64,000 nucleotides of DNA. It comes from Bombyx mori (lineage: Eukaryota; Arthropoda; Insecta; Lepidoptera; Bombycidae). The first letter of the stretch is position 1. Every line of letters begins with the position of its first letter. Below the pieces are notes generated by a model. The model had not been told where the DNA came from, ran no database searches, and saw only the letters and a list, made by a program, of their open reading frames with translations. The translations under genes and the position numbers were made by a program. Location: assembly GCF_030269925.1 (NCBI RefSeq), contig NC_085128.1, positions 1,800,501-1,864,500 of the forward strand, given 5' to 3'. Positions 10,796 to 22,183 of the stretch are shown piece after piece.

Positions 10796-11037
10796 TCGTA
10801 CCTCTATTTTTTTATAAAAATAGAAGCACTAATATTGTTTGTTTTCAATTAATTGGCGTATAAGTTTGAACCCGTCACGAATTTTCTTTTTTTTGGGGGT
10901 CAGCGTTGGTTATCACGCAACGGAAAGAGCCTGGTTAAAATATCTGACACGCGCTAACGATATTTCTAGAAGTTTACATACATTATATGTATTCAAATTC
11001 CCAAAAAACGATATTCGGAGAGTCTCGCCGATTTGTT

Positions 11038-11130
11038 TTTTTTTTGTTCCTTAGATGGGTTGATGAGCTCACAGCCCACCTGATGTTAAGTGGTAAGAGT
11101 AACGTGAATACCATTTACCTTGAGATTTCA
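11038..11130 (-). repeat. BMC1-type tail, 3'-most fragment
   Basis: TTTTTTTGTTCCTTAGATGGG followed by GAGCTCACAGCCCACCTGATG and TTAAGTGGT, then divergence. It resembles only the last 60-90 bases of the tail. Confidence 0.7.
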
Positions 11131-13859
11131 AGTTATTCTTCGTGACAGGATGGACATAGCAAAACTTACAAACGAAATTCGCAATTTAACTTTTATATAA
11201 CCTATTAATATTCCAAATTAATTTCAAACAAACACCCACGTACACACTCGAACAAAAAAAATACTCCCAATTAAAAAAGCATTTAGCACTTGGCGCACGC
11301 GACAAACAATTAAAACTATGAGCTCAAATAAAACATAAAAATCCACGTACGTACAGGGAGTCGCCCCTTCCCCCCGCGGCGGGGCACGCTTCGTTCAATC
11401 GACAAATGAAAAGTCGCCTTCAATTAATTAGCGACGGAACCCTTGCATTCGACCGTGAGAAACCCGTTCGGCCTGGTCCAAATGAAAATTGGTTGATCAT
11501 TGCAAAATACACAGGACTTTAACAATCAAGGGGTCTAAAAACTGATGACTTTGACTACAGCATAAGCGAATGATTATCGAAGGACCGATATTGATGACTT
11601 TTGATCTCAAATCCAGTCACCTGGGCGGTAAATTGTCCACGTGTCGGAATCAAAAATCTTAGAAAATCTGGTTACTGTTTCTCTACCTCAAATATCTCCC
11701 ATTTTTGTCTTAGAACAGCCCAATTTTGTTGTATAGAATTGTGAGGCTCTTGTGTTATTTCCTTGTTGATTCCTTGAGGTCTATCTAATTATTCTAGTCT
11801 TGTAAGGGCATGGGAGGCACACGACAGAAGAATATCCGGAGCTGTCATCGACCTTCGCTATTAATCCTCGTCTGTCAATGTAAACGTATTTACTATAAAA
11901 TGTAAAAAGAGATCAGATAAAAATACAATTTCATGGTATCAATTTAATGAATGATTTAGTACGCTAGTGTGTTAGCGTGTAATATTGGCGTGGTCACTTT
12001 AAGTCAAAAGAGGAGATAATTGTTCGGGCTTTAGGAGACAAAATATTATTATAAAAAATACATCATGCACTGGTCCAAGGTTTCCGGTAGCCACAAAAAC
12101 CTACGCTCCTTAAGTGTTATTACATACTTCGTACCTTGAAGCATGAGCCCAATTTCAATTGCATCATTTAATTGCTCATCCACTCATCCAACTAGAAAGC
12201 CTGATTCTTTTGAGATAAAAATCTGCTCTCTCAAAACACTCAACCCATCTAACCCATCTAAAAGTATAAAAATAAAAAGCTCTTTCGTTGACCGCTATAT
12301 TTTATGACTTACAACACACCGTATTATCGACTTTACCAACTTTATAATGAGTTCGTCAAGCCTTTAAGAGACGCGTTGAAAAGATAGTAACGAACACAAG
12401 AACGTTATTGATTTAACTTGAAACAGGATAATTGTGTGAATTCAATTTGCTGAACTTACTTTTTGTTAAGTTTAATAATGGTGACGTCACTTCAGATGAA
12501 CATGCAGATAATGTGCCTTAACCAAAATATGATTTTGAAGCTTATAACTTTTTCAACCCATCAGTTGAAGTTAAGTTTTAGTCAGCCCGCGATGCTAATA
12601 AAGTTGAAGTCATTGTGTAGCCCAATGAATAAAAAGGGTATGTTGTGAGATAGCACAAGCAGGTACCACTCTATCCGGCTTGTTTCTACTGCGGAGCGGA
12701 GAGAATCAATTCGAATTTGACGGATGATACAGCCGCTATCTAATAAAATAGAAACTTTGTGCTTTTGTTTTAAGGTAGATTTTTGCAATCATCTTCTGTC
12801 ACCACCAACTCCACCTGATGCCAGATTTTGGGCTCGATGATTATTTATGTTGGTAATTTAAAAAAAACCGGTTGACTATTACGTTAATGAGGCCAGATTA
12901 AAAAGATAAATCATACATCATCAAACCAGTCTAAGATTCTCTTGGACTATTCGCCATGCAGATCGTGCAAGAGAAAGCGATACAGAAGATTGGCCACGAC
13001 CTTCAGCATTGAGGAATACGATTCAAGGAAGAGACTGCGCATAAAATAAACTTACGAGCCGAACAGAGACTTGAATATAGTTTTCTAATATCACTTGTAC
13101 CCTATATTGAGATGCCAGTTTGATTTATTCCTGAGTACATAATCTTTCTACAAACCGCAGCGTTATTAACATATACTCGTAGAAGGGCCATAAGTGTAAT
13201 ATGGCTCGTGGACGTTAAAGTACTGAATTATAAATAATGTATTTTTTTTAATAAATTGAAAATGAGTCATTTGGTGAAATAGACTTGGAGATCACTACAG
13301 TTTTTTTTTAATCTCTTGTTTCAATAAGATAAAGCATGACAATGGAATGGTTTCTGCATAAATCCCGGTAAATGAAAAAAATTATCTACAAGCAAGCTAT
13401 TGTAACTAGAACTTATATTAAATTATTCCACTGAATATGAAAAAATATGCGAACCACTTCATATTCAGGTTATCGACATATTTTGAACACGAGCCCAAAA
13501 ATTATTAATACTTAACGACAACAGTAGCGAACGGATTATCTAATACTTTCGCATGTGTTCCTAACTGATATCTGATATCAGGAGTGGTAATTTATCGATA
13601 CGGCTGATATTACATTTGTACAGTGATATCGAATGCAGATACAGGCTTAATTGAATTTCGACCAAATTACCGAGGGAAGGGGAAATTGCAAAGTACATTC
13701 AATTTGGTTATAAGCAACTACTTGATTCTCGAAATTAAAGCAAACAGAACGAAATACCCGGTAAAATATATTACACAAATAACTTTAAACGTAGCATTTA
13801 CACATAAAGTAGGAAGATTAGACATCAAGAGAACATTCGAAGAGAGAACGTCCCCCCCC
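11131..13859. other. Gene-free unique DNA with one GC-rich patch
   Basis: No coding signature and few recognisable repeats over 2.7 kb. A GC-rich patch at 11345-11480 (containing CCCCGCGGCGGGGC) stands out from the AT-rich surroundings. A GATATC-rich palindrome, CTGATATCTGATATCAG, lies near 13565. Short open frames near 12.5 and 13.7 kb look random. Confidence 0.35.
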
Positions 13860-13914
13860 TTTCAAACTGGAATGCGGCATTTCGCGGCAGAAATAGTCAG
13901 GGTATGATACCTAT
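13860..13914 (-). repeat. Degenerate BMC1-type tail fragment
   Basis: CCCTTTCAAACTGGAATGCGG and CGGCAGAAATAGTCAGGGT are diverged forms of the tail's central segment, directly beside the next copy. Confidence 0.5.
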
Positions 13915-14276
13915 TTTTTATTGCTTTGGCGTGTCGATGAGCTCACAGCCTACCTGGTGTTAAGTGATTACTGAAGCCTATAGACAAAACGCATTACTGC
14001 TTCACGACAGAAATAGGCAGGGTGGTGGTACCTACCCGTGCGGACTCACAAGAGGTCAGACCACTAGTAATTACGCAAACTATAATTTTGCGGGTTTGAT
14101 TTTTATTACACGATTTTATTCCTTCACCGTAGAAGTCAATCGTGAACATTGATTGGGTATGTACGTATTTCATTATTACGCATTAGTAATCTGGGATTTC
14201 AACACCGGTGCATCGCTCAACACAAATGCACCGGACGTCTTATCCACTTAGTCCACGACGACTTCAAGTCGTGTGA
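13915..14276 (-). repeat. Composite SINE, tRNA-like head and BMC1-type tail
   Basis: Complete from T-rich tail end to tRNA-like head (about 14190-14270). The head has a diverged B box (GGGATTTCAACACCGG on the plus strand, where the 51.9 kb copy has GGGATTCGAACACCGG) and the A-box region near 14245-14265. The tail has lost about 100 bases between the ATAGACA and AAACGCATT segments. This is an older, mutated copy. Confidence 0.75.
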
Positions 14277-15194
14277 GCTTTCAATGTATTCTTCCACCAG
14301 TTATTCTGAAAAATTAGCTTTTTTTCCAGATAAATTTTTATAACGCGTTGTTATTGTGGAGTTCGTTTGTGAAGATGTGGTAAAGAAGTAAGGGAGAATC
14401 GACATTCCCAAGATGAGTTTACATACATTTATATACAAGTTCAGTTATAACAACAATGAACAATACCACGATGGACCGTCGGTCCACAGACCAATATCAC
14501 CCGCCCAGTGGGTGAATTTCTTTTTGTCGCTACCTCTGAAAACTAAACATTTTAAACCATTTGAAATTTGGATAGATAATCTTCAGAGGAATCGAAATTA
14601 ATTTGATCCTTCCTCCAAACAAGATTATCTCTTTTGTGAGACAAAGAAAGTATATTCCATGAAACTGAATTATCATTCCGAGCACTCGCGAGCTAGTTAC
14701 AGATATGACGTGTTGGTAATCAACAAGCTGTCACGTAACAGTACACGTCACGTCATGCGAGCAACAGCAATTTGCGGCAGCAATATGAAGCATTTTCGTT
14801 TTTCCTAATTGAAATATTTTAACTTGTATCTTGTAAAGCTTATCACCGCTTGAACGTTACTAAATTAATCACTCGTTACGTTGTGTCACTATTGGGTCTT
14901 TCATGCGGTGAGACACAAATAATCTAGGTCGTTGTTTACGATAATCTCATCTCCTTTTACTATCGCACCGTCCACAATCCGAGCAGAGCTTACCCATACT
15001 ACATAGTATGGATGCTCTAACTCTGCTACTACTCCTTCATCCCGATGTGTTTCCAGAGATATTTTTGTCAGGTATCATCCACTCTCCAATTGTGTAATCT
15101 AAACGCTAAGATATGTCTTTCTTCAAACAAGCCTTAAGAAGAGCCCTCAAAAAAAAAATTCAGTGGTTTGACTGTGTCCCTGACTGACCGTCAG
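14277..15194. other. Unique AT-rich spacer
   Basis: No gene. A segment near 14730-14810 (GTACACGTCACGTCATGCG then CAATTTGCGGCAGC) is weakly similar to 15655-15735, which may be remnants of a short dispersed or tandem-duplicated element. Confidence 0.35.
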
Positions 15195-15372
15195 ATAGGT
15201 CGTATGCTAGTTTTCCTATCGATTTCGATCGATCCGATAGTAGACTCATTCTCCTTTAGAGGCACCCGGGCCGCTGTTAGCAAATCCCACCTCTCCTGGC
15301 TAAGCCTTTGCTCGCCCACCTGTCCTGGTGAAACTGGAAAGACCTCTGGGGAACGAGTAATCCCTCATTAAT
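15195..15372 (+). repeat. Family C2 repeat 3' end
   Basis: CCGCTGTTAGCAAATCCCACC, TTTGCTCGCCCACCTGTCCT and a terminal AATAAAAAA match 63.43-63.57 kb in the same orientation. Only the last 160 bases are present. Confidence 0.75.
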
Positions 15373-16057
15373 AAAAAAGTTTGCCTGTATGTGTATAACA
15401 GTAATAACATTTTATAACAATTAAAAAAACTTTCTAGTTATTAGGAAACTACTAACAAGCTAAATCTATCACATGTGTAATGTCACCTCGTCGTTAGGGC
15501 GAACGAGTAATTTTCTTCAATTAAAACACATCACTGAAAAAATAACTTTTTTTTCTGAAGTTGTTGTAATTCTACGTAAATAATACATTAAATATTATTT
15601 AATCTTACTGTTTTGCATCGAACAGTAAAATTCAGAAGCATTAACAATGGGCTATCACGCGTCATGTAACGCCATGTCACGTCATTTCATTTAGGCGGAA
15701 ATTTGCGGTAAACTTCCTCATGCTTTTTCTGATATTGAATCATAACGTGCACTGACATCTTGGCTGTGCAGTTGACAAGTACCTTAGAAACCCTTTCTGA
15801 CACGCCGTGAAAATGGAGCGTGAATAATCCTATTAGATGAGGTGGATATTCTTCGTTTACCTTTCAATTTAGTAAGGGTTTTGGGACTAATGTAAGCACC
15901 CAAAATTCTTATTTAGTTTTTTTTACTGATACTTCTTAATTAGATTATTTAATTGCTTCCAACCTTAAAATATTTATAAACTTTAATGGCTACGTTCTTT
16001 TTATCGACCCTATTATTGAGCCTCGGCTTGGCATAAAATTTGTGGTAGAACGACAGT
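15373..16057. other. Unique AT-rich spacer
   Basis: Nothing recognised apart from the weak internal similarity to 14.7 kb. Confidence 0.35.
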
Positions 16058-16320
16058 TTTTTTTTCCTACCTATGCTGATAGCCTTGAGAGGTTATGTCA
16101 GCGTGTAGGTGAGCTCTCAGGGCTCAAACCGGAGGTGTCGCTAAAACTGTCCCTAGAAAAAGCAGTGCTTCGCAGTATCTACCATCGAAACGCGACGCAC
16201 TAGGAAGATCTGGCGAGAAGCTTAGTGGGCTGTGTCTGTGGGTTAATTTTCTCGCCAAGCCCTTTGTCGCAAGTGATGGGTTCGGCGAGGACGGTGACCG
16301 GTGCTTGAGGTACCTAGCCA
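16058..16320 (-). repeat. Family C repeat, truncated
   Basis: T-tract, CCTACCTATGCTGATAGCC, then the diverged core up to GGTGCTTGAGGTACCTA. It ends exactly where the minisatellite region begins. Confidence 0.75.
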
Positions 16321-16347
16321 ACGACCTAACATAAAATACAGTCCGCT

Positions 16348-16515
16348 ATACCCGACAACTAGGGGTGCGCCATACCCGACAACGCAGGGTGCGCCATACC
16401 CGACAACTCAGGGTCTACCATACCCGGGTGCTCAGAGTGCGCCATACCCAGTTGCTCAGAGTGCGCCATATCCCGTTGCTCAGAGTGCGCCATACCCGAC
16501 AACGCAGGGTCACTA
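16348..16515 (+). repeat. 24-bp minisatellite, seven units
   Basis: Seven tandem units of 24 bp with consensus near CATACCCGACAACTCAGGGT followed by GCGC. Units 4-6 carry a variant in which CCGACAAC is replaced by CCAGTTGC or CCGTTGC. Because 24 is divisible by three, the array stays open as an eight-residue repeat (PYPTTQGA / PYPVAQSA) within an open frame at 16301-16669. The frame starts inside a family C repeat and has no recognisable homologue, so I do not call it a gene. Confidence 0.9.
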
Positions 16516-16669
16516 CCCGAAACATTCACGGTTTAAAAGTTCGAAAAACAAAATCTTGTTCTCGCTAAAACTAATCTTCAGAGTACAAAATCGAACGCTA
16601 CGTAACTACGTGACGCCGGTACGTAACGTAAACGTAAATTGCGTTGTCACGCGTATCGGAGTGACGTGA

Positions 16670-17034
16670 GTTTTGATACCGCGACATGCCGGTTAAGCTC
16701 GACGCGGTTCTAATACACTTCCGAATATGTTGGCCGGTTCCGTGTTACGGACGCGGAATTCCGGTTGATGGCTCGTCATATGCATCGGTTGAAATTAATC
16801 GAGTTGACTAATGTTTTGGAATCGCAGTTGGAGTGTCAATTAATTGGATAATTGGCAGTTTATCATTAGTTAAAAGCTTAGATTTAATAGACACGACAAA
16901 ATAGTTTTCGTATAATTGTTTATCTATAATATGATCTACCAATTTTTTTTAATCCTTTATTTGGAGCGTGTAGCGGAATAAAATTATTGTTTATTTTTTA
17001 TCTCGAAATATAGACTAACTATACACACATCAGG
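16670..17034. other. Unique spacer
   Basis: Begins moderately CpG-rich (16670-16790), then becomes AT-rich. No gene or repeat recognised. Confidence 0.35.
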
Positions 17035-17195
17035 TCTCCCATAGATACAACACAGTGAGTTTGTCTCAGGATCTTCTCAGTGGGTCGCGGTTTTGATCCA
17101 GTGGTAGATTCTGCAAAACACTGCTCATGCTAAGGCTGGTGTTAGCAAGTTCTCTCTGGTTGAGTTAAATGAGTTCACCTATCCACGCGCGCGTA
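17035..17195 (+). repeat. Family C repeat fragment, plus orientation
   Basis: GGATCTTCTCAGTGGGTCGCG and GTGGTAGATTCTGC match the plus-oriented copy at 63.9 kb. Confidence 0.7.
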
Positions 17196-17884
17196 GTTGG
17201 AATAGAAGAAGTTGGAAGCTTAGAAGAAGCTATCAACGATTAGGTACTGAAAAAAAACTAAAACGACTTTTCTGCTACCTTCTTTGCCTTTGATTTGTGC
17301 ATAACAAAATGCTAGCATTATTTTCCGCCGAAGAATATCAATATGTTTCATTTTCGATTCTGAATAGTAACTATGTGTTCCCATGAATATACACATCCAA
17401 TTCAGACGACAGCAACACCCGTCCACTGGCCATGATTAAAAATGAAATGTAATTTACCACCCTCACCGTGGCCGGACATAAATCAGCGCGAATGTATGCC
17501 AAGATTCGGGCTACCAAAACAAACACATAAAAAAACGGAGGGGGGGGGAATGCAATTTGCATATGGAAACGGCAACATATGTGACTCGCGTCTATAGACG
17601 TAGCGTGCCGGCCATACCTATGTCAGTATAAACACGTGTTTTATTAGTGCACCGAACATGACACCGCACAAAAAGTTGTTCAGTGATAAAAACTTGATTT
17701 TCGCGTTCGTTTAGAAGTCAGACGTTGACGACCATACTGTCTGCTTGATAGTAAATGGTTACCGACAAATACCTAATTTGAATAATAAAATACCACAGCG
17801 TTAAGCAAAAATCGAAGGGAGAAGTTCATTTCATAGAAATTTGAAGAAAATAGAAATTTTAATAGAAATTTTAAAAATTTTAAG
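17196..17884. other. Unique spacer
   Basis: No gene recognised. Short open frames in 17.2-17.6 kb on the minus strand lack any family signature. Confidence 0.35.
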
Positions 17885-18095
17885 AAGGTGTTTCCCGAGC
17901 GCTATAACATGTCTTTCTTCAAACGAGGCTTGTGGAGAGTATTAAGCCGTAGGCAGTGGCTTGGCTCTGTCCTTGGCATTGCTGAAGTCCATGGGCGACG
18001 GTAACCACTCACCATCAGGTGGACCGTATGTTCATTGCGTGATTGTTAGTAAATATTTATTTATTTATTTATCTCCCTACAAGGGCAATAAAAAA
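17885..18095 (+). pseudogene. CR1-like LINE 3' end, 5'-truncated
   Basis: Starts in the coding end (CCCGAGCGCTATAACATGTC, matching the antisense of about 685-705) and runs to CTACAAGGGCAATAAAAAAA. A 45-bp AT-rich block (ATTTATTTATTTATTTAT) replaces the usual CTCGTCTGC segment inside the tail. Confidence 0.85.
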
Positions 18096-18294
18096 AAATC
18101 TAATATATCGTAAAGTAATTGTTATGAATGCTTTCACATATTTCATGGCTCAGTCAAGGAAAGCTACTAATTCTTTTAAGCTATTCATAATACATATATG
18201 ATTGCTACACCACGTAAGACATCAACGATGAAGGAAAAATATCTTGTCCGTAAAGTAAGATAATAACGACAAAATTGAAACATCGACCTCCATT
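18096..18294. other. AT-rich spacer
   Basis: Nothing recognised. Confidence 0.3.
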
Positions 18295-18385
18295 TTTTAT
18301 TTATTATTGCATAGATGAGTGAACTCACGGCCAACTTGATGTTAAAGAATTACATTACAATGCGAATGCCGCTACCTACTACCGC
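18295..18385 (-). repeat. Degenerate BMC1-type tail fragment
   Basis: ATTGCATAGATGAGTGAACTC and TTGATGTTAAAGAATTAC are diverged forms of the tail's terminal segment. Confidence 0.55.
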
Positions 18386-19170
18386 TAATAATTTTAATAA
18401 TTTATTATTTATTAATATTTAAATGCAGCGGCTAGCTTCCTATAAATCAAAACTTGATGATAAAGAAGAAATTTGTCTTGATATAATTATATATCAATAC
18501 TTCATAATTATATTATATTTTCCTACCAAACCTATAATAACAGTCGTGGGATGTAAACAAATAAACCCAACATCCTATTACATCAAATCGAAACATGCAA
18601 TTTCTAGAATAATAATATATTGTATAATCACTAAAAACTATGCACAATTCGTTATACCGAAGTCAAATTCATCTGGGGTCGGAATAAAAGCAACACTTCA
18701 TATTTGTTATTACGAGTGTGGCTCGCGGGAGGGAGCCATTCATATTCAAATCACTTTCAAATCTACAACTATTATTATGCCAGGCCCATTGTACCGGTCC
18801 TTAGGGACCTATATCATTATTCCTTAGCGTCCTTCGAATCACTCCCAAAGTATTGTGCGCCGCGGCTGGACGCAGCGCGTGGGCCAAATCGTCACGAGGG
18901 TGATTCGAAATCGCTTTGTATCAATTTACAAGGCATTCCCCATTCACACTGTCACAATTTAAGTATATTTTACGGTATTACAAAGCACTTAAAATTATAG
19001 TTTGATTTACGTTTGAGCGGAATACGTTTACAGCGAAGTCGTATCGTTGTGTTACGAAATAAAAAAAAGAGTTATAGAAATCTGAAGGTCCACGAGTAAT
19101 AAAATTCGTAGTGGATAAACGTGAATTCATCGGCTCCTTTATGCTGTTATTTATGTGATGCTAAAACATT
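18386..19170. other. Spacer with a GC-richer patch
   Basis: 18770-18950 is GC-richer than its surroundings (contains GCGCCGCGGCTGGACGCAGC) and matches no repeat here. Open frames cover it in two phases, but neither has a recognisable domain. Confidence 0.3.
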
Positions 19171-19494
19171 TTAATGTTTCGTTAATGTTTTGGATTCGAT
19201 GCTGGTATCGGACGGTCTAATGCGTGAGGCGCCTAGATACCGGAGTGCCGCCATCCGTCCCCGGCCATAAACTTGGCCCGGACAAACACCCTCCCCCATG
19301 CAGTTTTTTTGTTTTTTTAAATAACCTTGCTCTGTTTTGTCAGGATTCGGGGTTTTATGTTTCAAAATATTGACACGATCCGTGTTATTTGCGGACGCGA
19401 TGTTTATATTACCGAAACGCGTTGAGGCGGAATTGTCATCGAGGTCGTCCAATTGATGGTTGGGTCTATTATGGTTGACACGTGTTATTGACAT
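19171..19494 (-). other. Unidentified open frame of 107 codons
   Basis: Encodes a polar, Asn/Asp-rich N-terminal half and a basic C-terminal half (GQVYGRGRMAALRYLGASRI). I do not recognise it. The coding strand is GC-richer than its neighbours, like the retroelement blocks in this window, and it lies directly beside a BMC1-type tail relic, so it could be a fragment of a retroelement ORF or chance. No signal peptide or membrane segment is evident. Confidence 0.25.
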
Positions 19495-19590
19495 GGACAG
19501 TCGAAGGTATGGCTGTCTGATGTTAAGCGGTTTTAGAAATCCATGTAAAGCATGCTAATGTTGCCGCTTGTCTTGAGAAGTGACCAATTG
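19495..19590 (-). repeat. Degenerate BMC1-type tail fragment
   Basis: GGCTGTCTGATGTTAAGCGG and GCCGCTTGTCTTGAGA resemble the 3'-terminal and following segments of the tail. Confidence 0.5.
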
Positions 19591-19734
19591 ATGAACCAAC
19601 CGGCTTTTTACACGTCTTTATAAAACTTATTGAAAAATATATTAGTATATAGTTCAGGTGAATGCTACTTTATCTACATACGAAATAAAAGGACTCGATG
19701 TTCAAATCCCGAAAATATTTTTCAATATTTGTAA

Positions 19735-19800
19735 GGAGATATATATGATCGACTTCCACTATGAAGGAATATAATCGTTTAATAAATATCTAAGCTCTAA
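19735..19800 (+). repeat. SINE middle-body fragment
   Basis: GATCGACTTCCACTATGAAGG and AATATAATCGTTTAATAAA match the body of the composite SINE (GATTGACTTCCACGGTGAAGG on the minus strand at 51.8 kb). Confidence 0.55.
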
Positions 19801-20017
19801 AATATAATTTTGTCAAAGGTTCCCTGATAGGGCGTCAGCATGGGTATCACTATTACTGCCGCGAATCATGTCAATCAAGATTTCCGTTTTGAAGAGTGAG
19901 GTCAGTTTTTGGACAATACAAATGAGGCTTCGATCTCATGCCAAAATTTTTATTAATATTTGTGGTAACGACTTATCAAACGGTTGGTCGTTAGCTTGTT
20001 CTTCTATCTATGTAATA

Positions 20018-20230
20018 AATAAATTTTAATAAATTTGATTTAAAAATATTGTAAGAAAAATGATTTTATTGTAAAAAATGCGTGGGGTGCATGGTATCAG
20101 TGGTTATAAATATTTTATGAACAGATATAGGTAGAAGGGTTATTTTGATAATATCCTCAAAAGCACCCCACGCCTTTTTACAATAAAATATATTTTTCTA
20201 ACAAATTTAATACAAATTTATTAAAGTTTA
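20018..20230. repeat. Foldback palindrome with 70-bp arms
   Basis: The left arm (20018-20090) and the right arm (20163-20230) are inverted copies: TATTGTAAAAAATGCGTGGGGTGC facing GCACCCCACGCCTTTTTACAATA, and both continue outward through AT-rich matches to AATAAATTT. The loop of about 72 nt contains no gene. Consistent with a miniature foldback or inverted-repeat transposon. Confidence 0.8.
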
Positions 20231-20504
20231 TTTTCTATCTTTTAGTTGGATTTTCTATAACAGCGTATTTTTTTAGTTTTTTTAAACGATATATTATTTA
20301 TTTCTCATTTTTAGTTGAATTTCAATTTTTTAAATTTTTTTTAAATATTGAATTTTCATCGATCTTTAATAAGTATGCCAAATTTCGAGTTAATCCGACG
20401 TTTTGAAGGGGGTCAAAATCATGTTCAAAGATTCCGTTACATACTAACATACATCTGAAGCTAATAAAAGCGTATTAAAAATTATGAAATCGTGCACAAT
20501 TTCG

Positions 20505-20790
20505 AGTTATATTTTTGTTGCCTTGGTATACGAACGAGATACGCACCTGATGGTCACCGTCGCTCAGCCATACCAGAGACATAGGCAAGCCGCTGCCTAC
20601 CACTCAGGACTCTCCTCAGATTCGATTGAAGAAGAGTATGTCGTAGCGCTCAGAAAATACCACGAAGGAAAGTTCAACCCAAAACCAGATGTAAATTAGC
20701 CAAAAAAAAAATTATCTCTGGAACTCACTTTGCTTGAATGCAGTAGTTCTGGGTAGTGTGGATGAACTTCGCTTTGGTGTCTAGTGCTGT
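20505..20790 (-). pseudogene. CR1-like LINE 3' end, degenerate
   Basis: Aligns with about 549-830 of the element at 0.5-4 kb: GGTCACCGTCGCTCAGCCAT, GCAAGCCGCTGCCTACC, TATGTCGTAGCGCTCAG and GTGTGGATGAACTTCGCTTTGG. Several indels and an internal poly(A) stretch show it is old. Confidence 0.8.
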
Positions 20791-21465
20791 TATAAAAATT
20801 AATAGTTGATTGGATCATGTCAAATATTTCAATCAGAGTACTAATAACTGTACAACGTTTTTAAGTACCTCATTTTATTGGAACAAATGCGCGAATATAA
20901 TCCACATTATTTCGATATTCATTGCACTTCGGATATATAAATCAAGCAAAAGTGACGCTTATAAAGAAGAATGTTTAACTAAACAAAACAAAATATTTCA
21001 AAGAACGATTGATCTTTAGCAATGCGCATCACGTGTAACTGGCACTACATAGCTGATACCAACATTTATAGTTCTAAAAGCCCATGATTCTACATTATAA
21101 ACGCATATCGCTCTTCCGTTTATGGTGTTAGAATGATAAATCCAGGATATGACAATGCCAAGACCATTGTCTCCGAACTAACAATGATGAGACGAAACAA
21201 AAAAGAGAAACGGCTGAGGGGAATAAATCTAAATCGCATTTGGCCCGCGTTCTTTTTGTACATGTAGCTTTTTGTTTGTGAATTCGTTCACAGAACTGGT
21301 TTGAAGATTACGGTCGTGCAGGGTGTTGGAAACGCTGTGAGACTGGTAATTTCTAACACCATAATAGTTATGATTTAGGTACTGATGAGATATGGTGGAT
21401 ATTGTAAGCCCGATCAGTTGAACGTTACCATCCCGCCTATTTCGGAAACAATTTTTACAGCAAGG
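20791..21465. other. Unique spacer
   Basis: No gene recognised. Two short frames on the plus strand look random. Confidence 0.35.
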
Positions 21466-21605
21466 CTAGGATAAGCATAATCTTCAATTCAATTGAGACG
21501 TCGACCTCATATCTCAAGGTGGGTGGGGTCAATCACGTAATGACGTTCATTCCATTATTTACCATCAGGTGAGTAGAGAGCTCGTTCGCTCTACCTTGCA
21601 ACAAA
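21466..21605 (+). repeat. Degenerate BMC1-type tail, plus orientation
   Basis: CTCATATCTCAAGGTGGGTGG, then GTAGAGAGCTCGTTCGCTC and a short A-run. Confidence 0.6.
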
Positions 21606-21694
21606 AAAAAACCTTTTTGAATGTTTAACTCGGTTAATGTTTTTGGGAATCACAAAAAATCTCATAAACAACGAAAGGTTAATGTCGCCAGCCG

Positions 21695-21750
21695 CCTAAG
21701 CCCTAAGCTGGGAGCCTTGAGAAGCTATGCCAGCGTAACCGAGCAAGTAG
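21695..21750 (-). repeat. Family C 3'-end fragment
   Basis: CTGGGAGCCTTGAGAAGCTATG then CCAGCG matches the segment after the T-tract of family C copies. Confidence 0.45.
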
Positions 21751-21954
21751 TAAATAAAGCCTAATTTATGGATTAACAAGTTTTCTTTAGTATTAAACTA
21801 CATGTTATGAAAGCTGAGCTGAGTTGAAACTGAGAATGATCTGAATATCAAAAAGTGGTGAGGATTGTCACAATCATATATGTATTAGTATTTATGCAAA
21901 TCTTGAATGTTGATTTTGACTGAATAGGTTTGTACGTATAGAATTGTGCAACCA

Positions 21955-21955
<1 letters not shown>

Positions 21956-22028
<73 letters not shown>
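21956..22028 (+). repeat. 73-nt poly(A) tract
   Basis: An uninterrupted A run immediately left of the BEL/Pao direct repeat. It could be a LINE or SINE poly(A) end or an assembly-sensitive homopolymer. Its exact length should be distrusted. Confidence 0.9.
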
Positions 22029-22029
<1 letters not shown>

Positions 22030-22033
22030 AATA

Positions 22034-22183
22034 TGAATGATGTAATTAAGTTTCAATTTAGTTTGCGTACTATCCGTAAAGAAAAACTGTGTGTGGTTGC
22101 AACGACATTTATTGTGCGACTGACTTCACTTTTGACAAGTAAAAATATAGTAATTAGCAAAGAGTATAAGGTTAGTAACAACA
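22034..22183 (-). repeat. BEL/Pao 3' LTR
   Basis: 150 bp, with TGTTGTTACTAACC at its 5' end on the minus strand and CATCATTCA at its 3' end. It matches the right-hand copy base for base on reading. It is short for a BEL/Pao LTR, so the true LTR could have lost part of its outer side next to the poly(A) tract. Confidence 0.75.

Noticed and set aside
16348..16515. CRISPR array
   Set aside because: The 24-bp units are contiguous with no unique spacers, and the context is eukaryotic.
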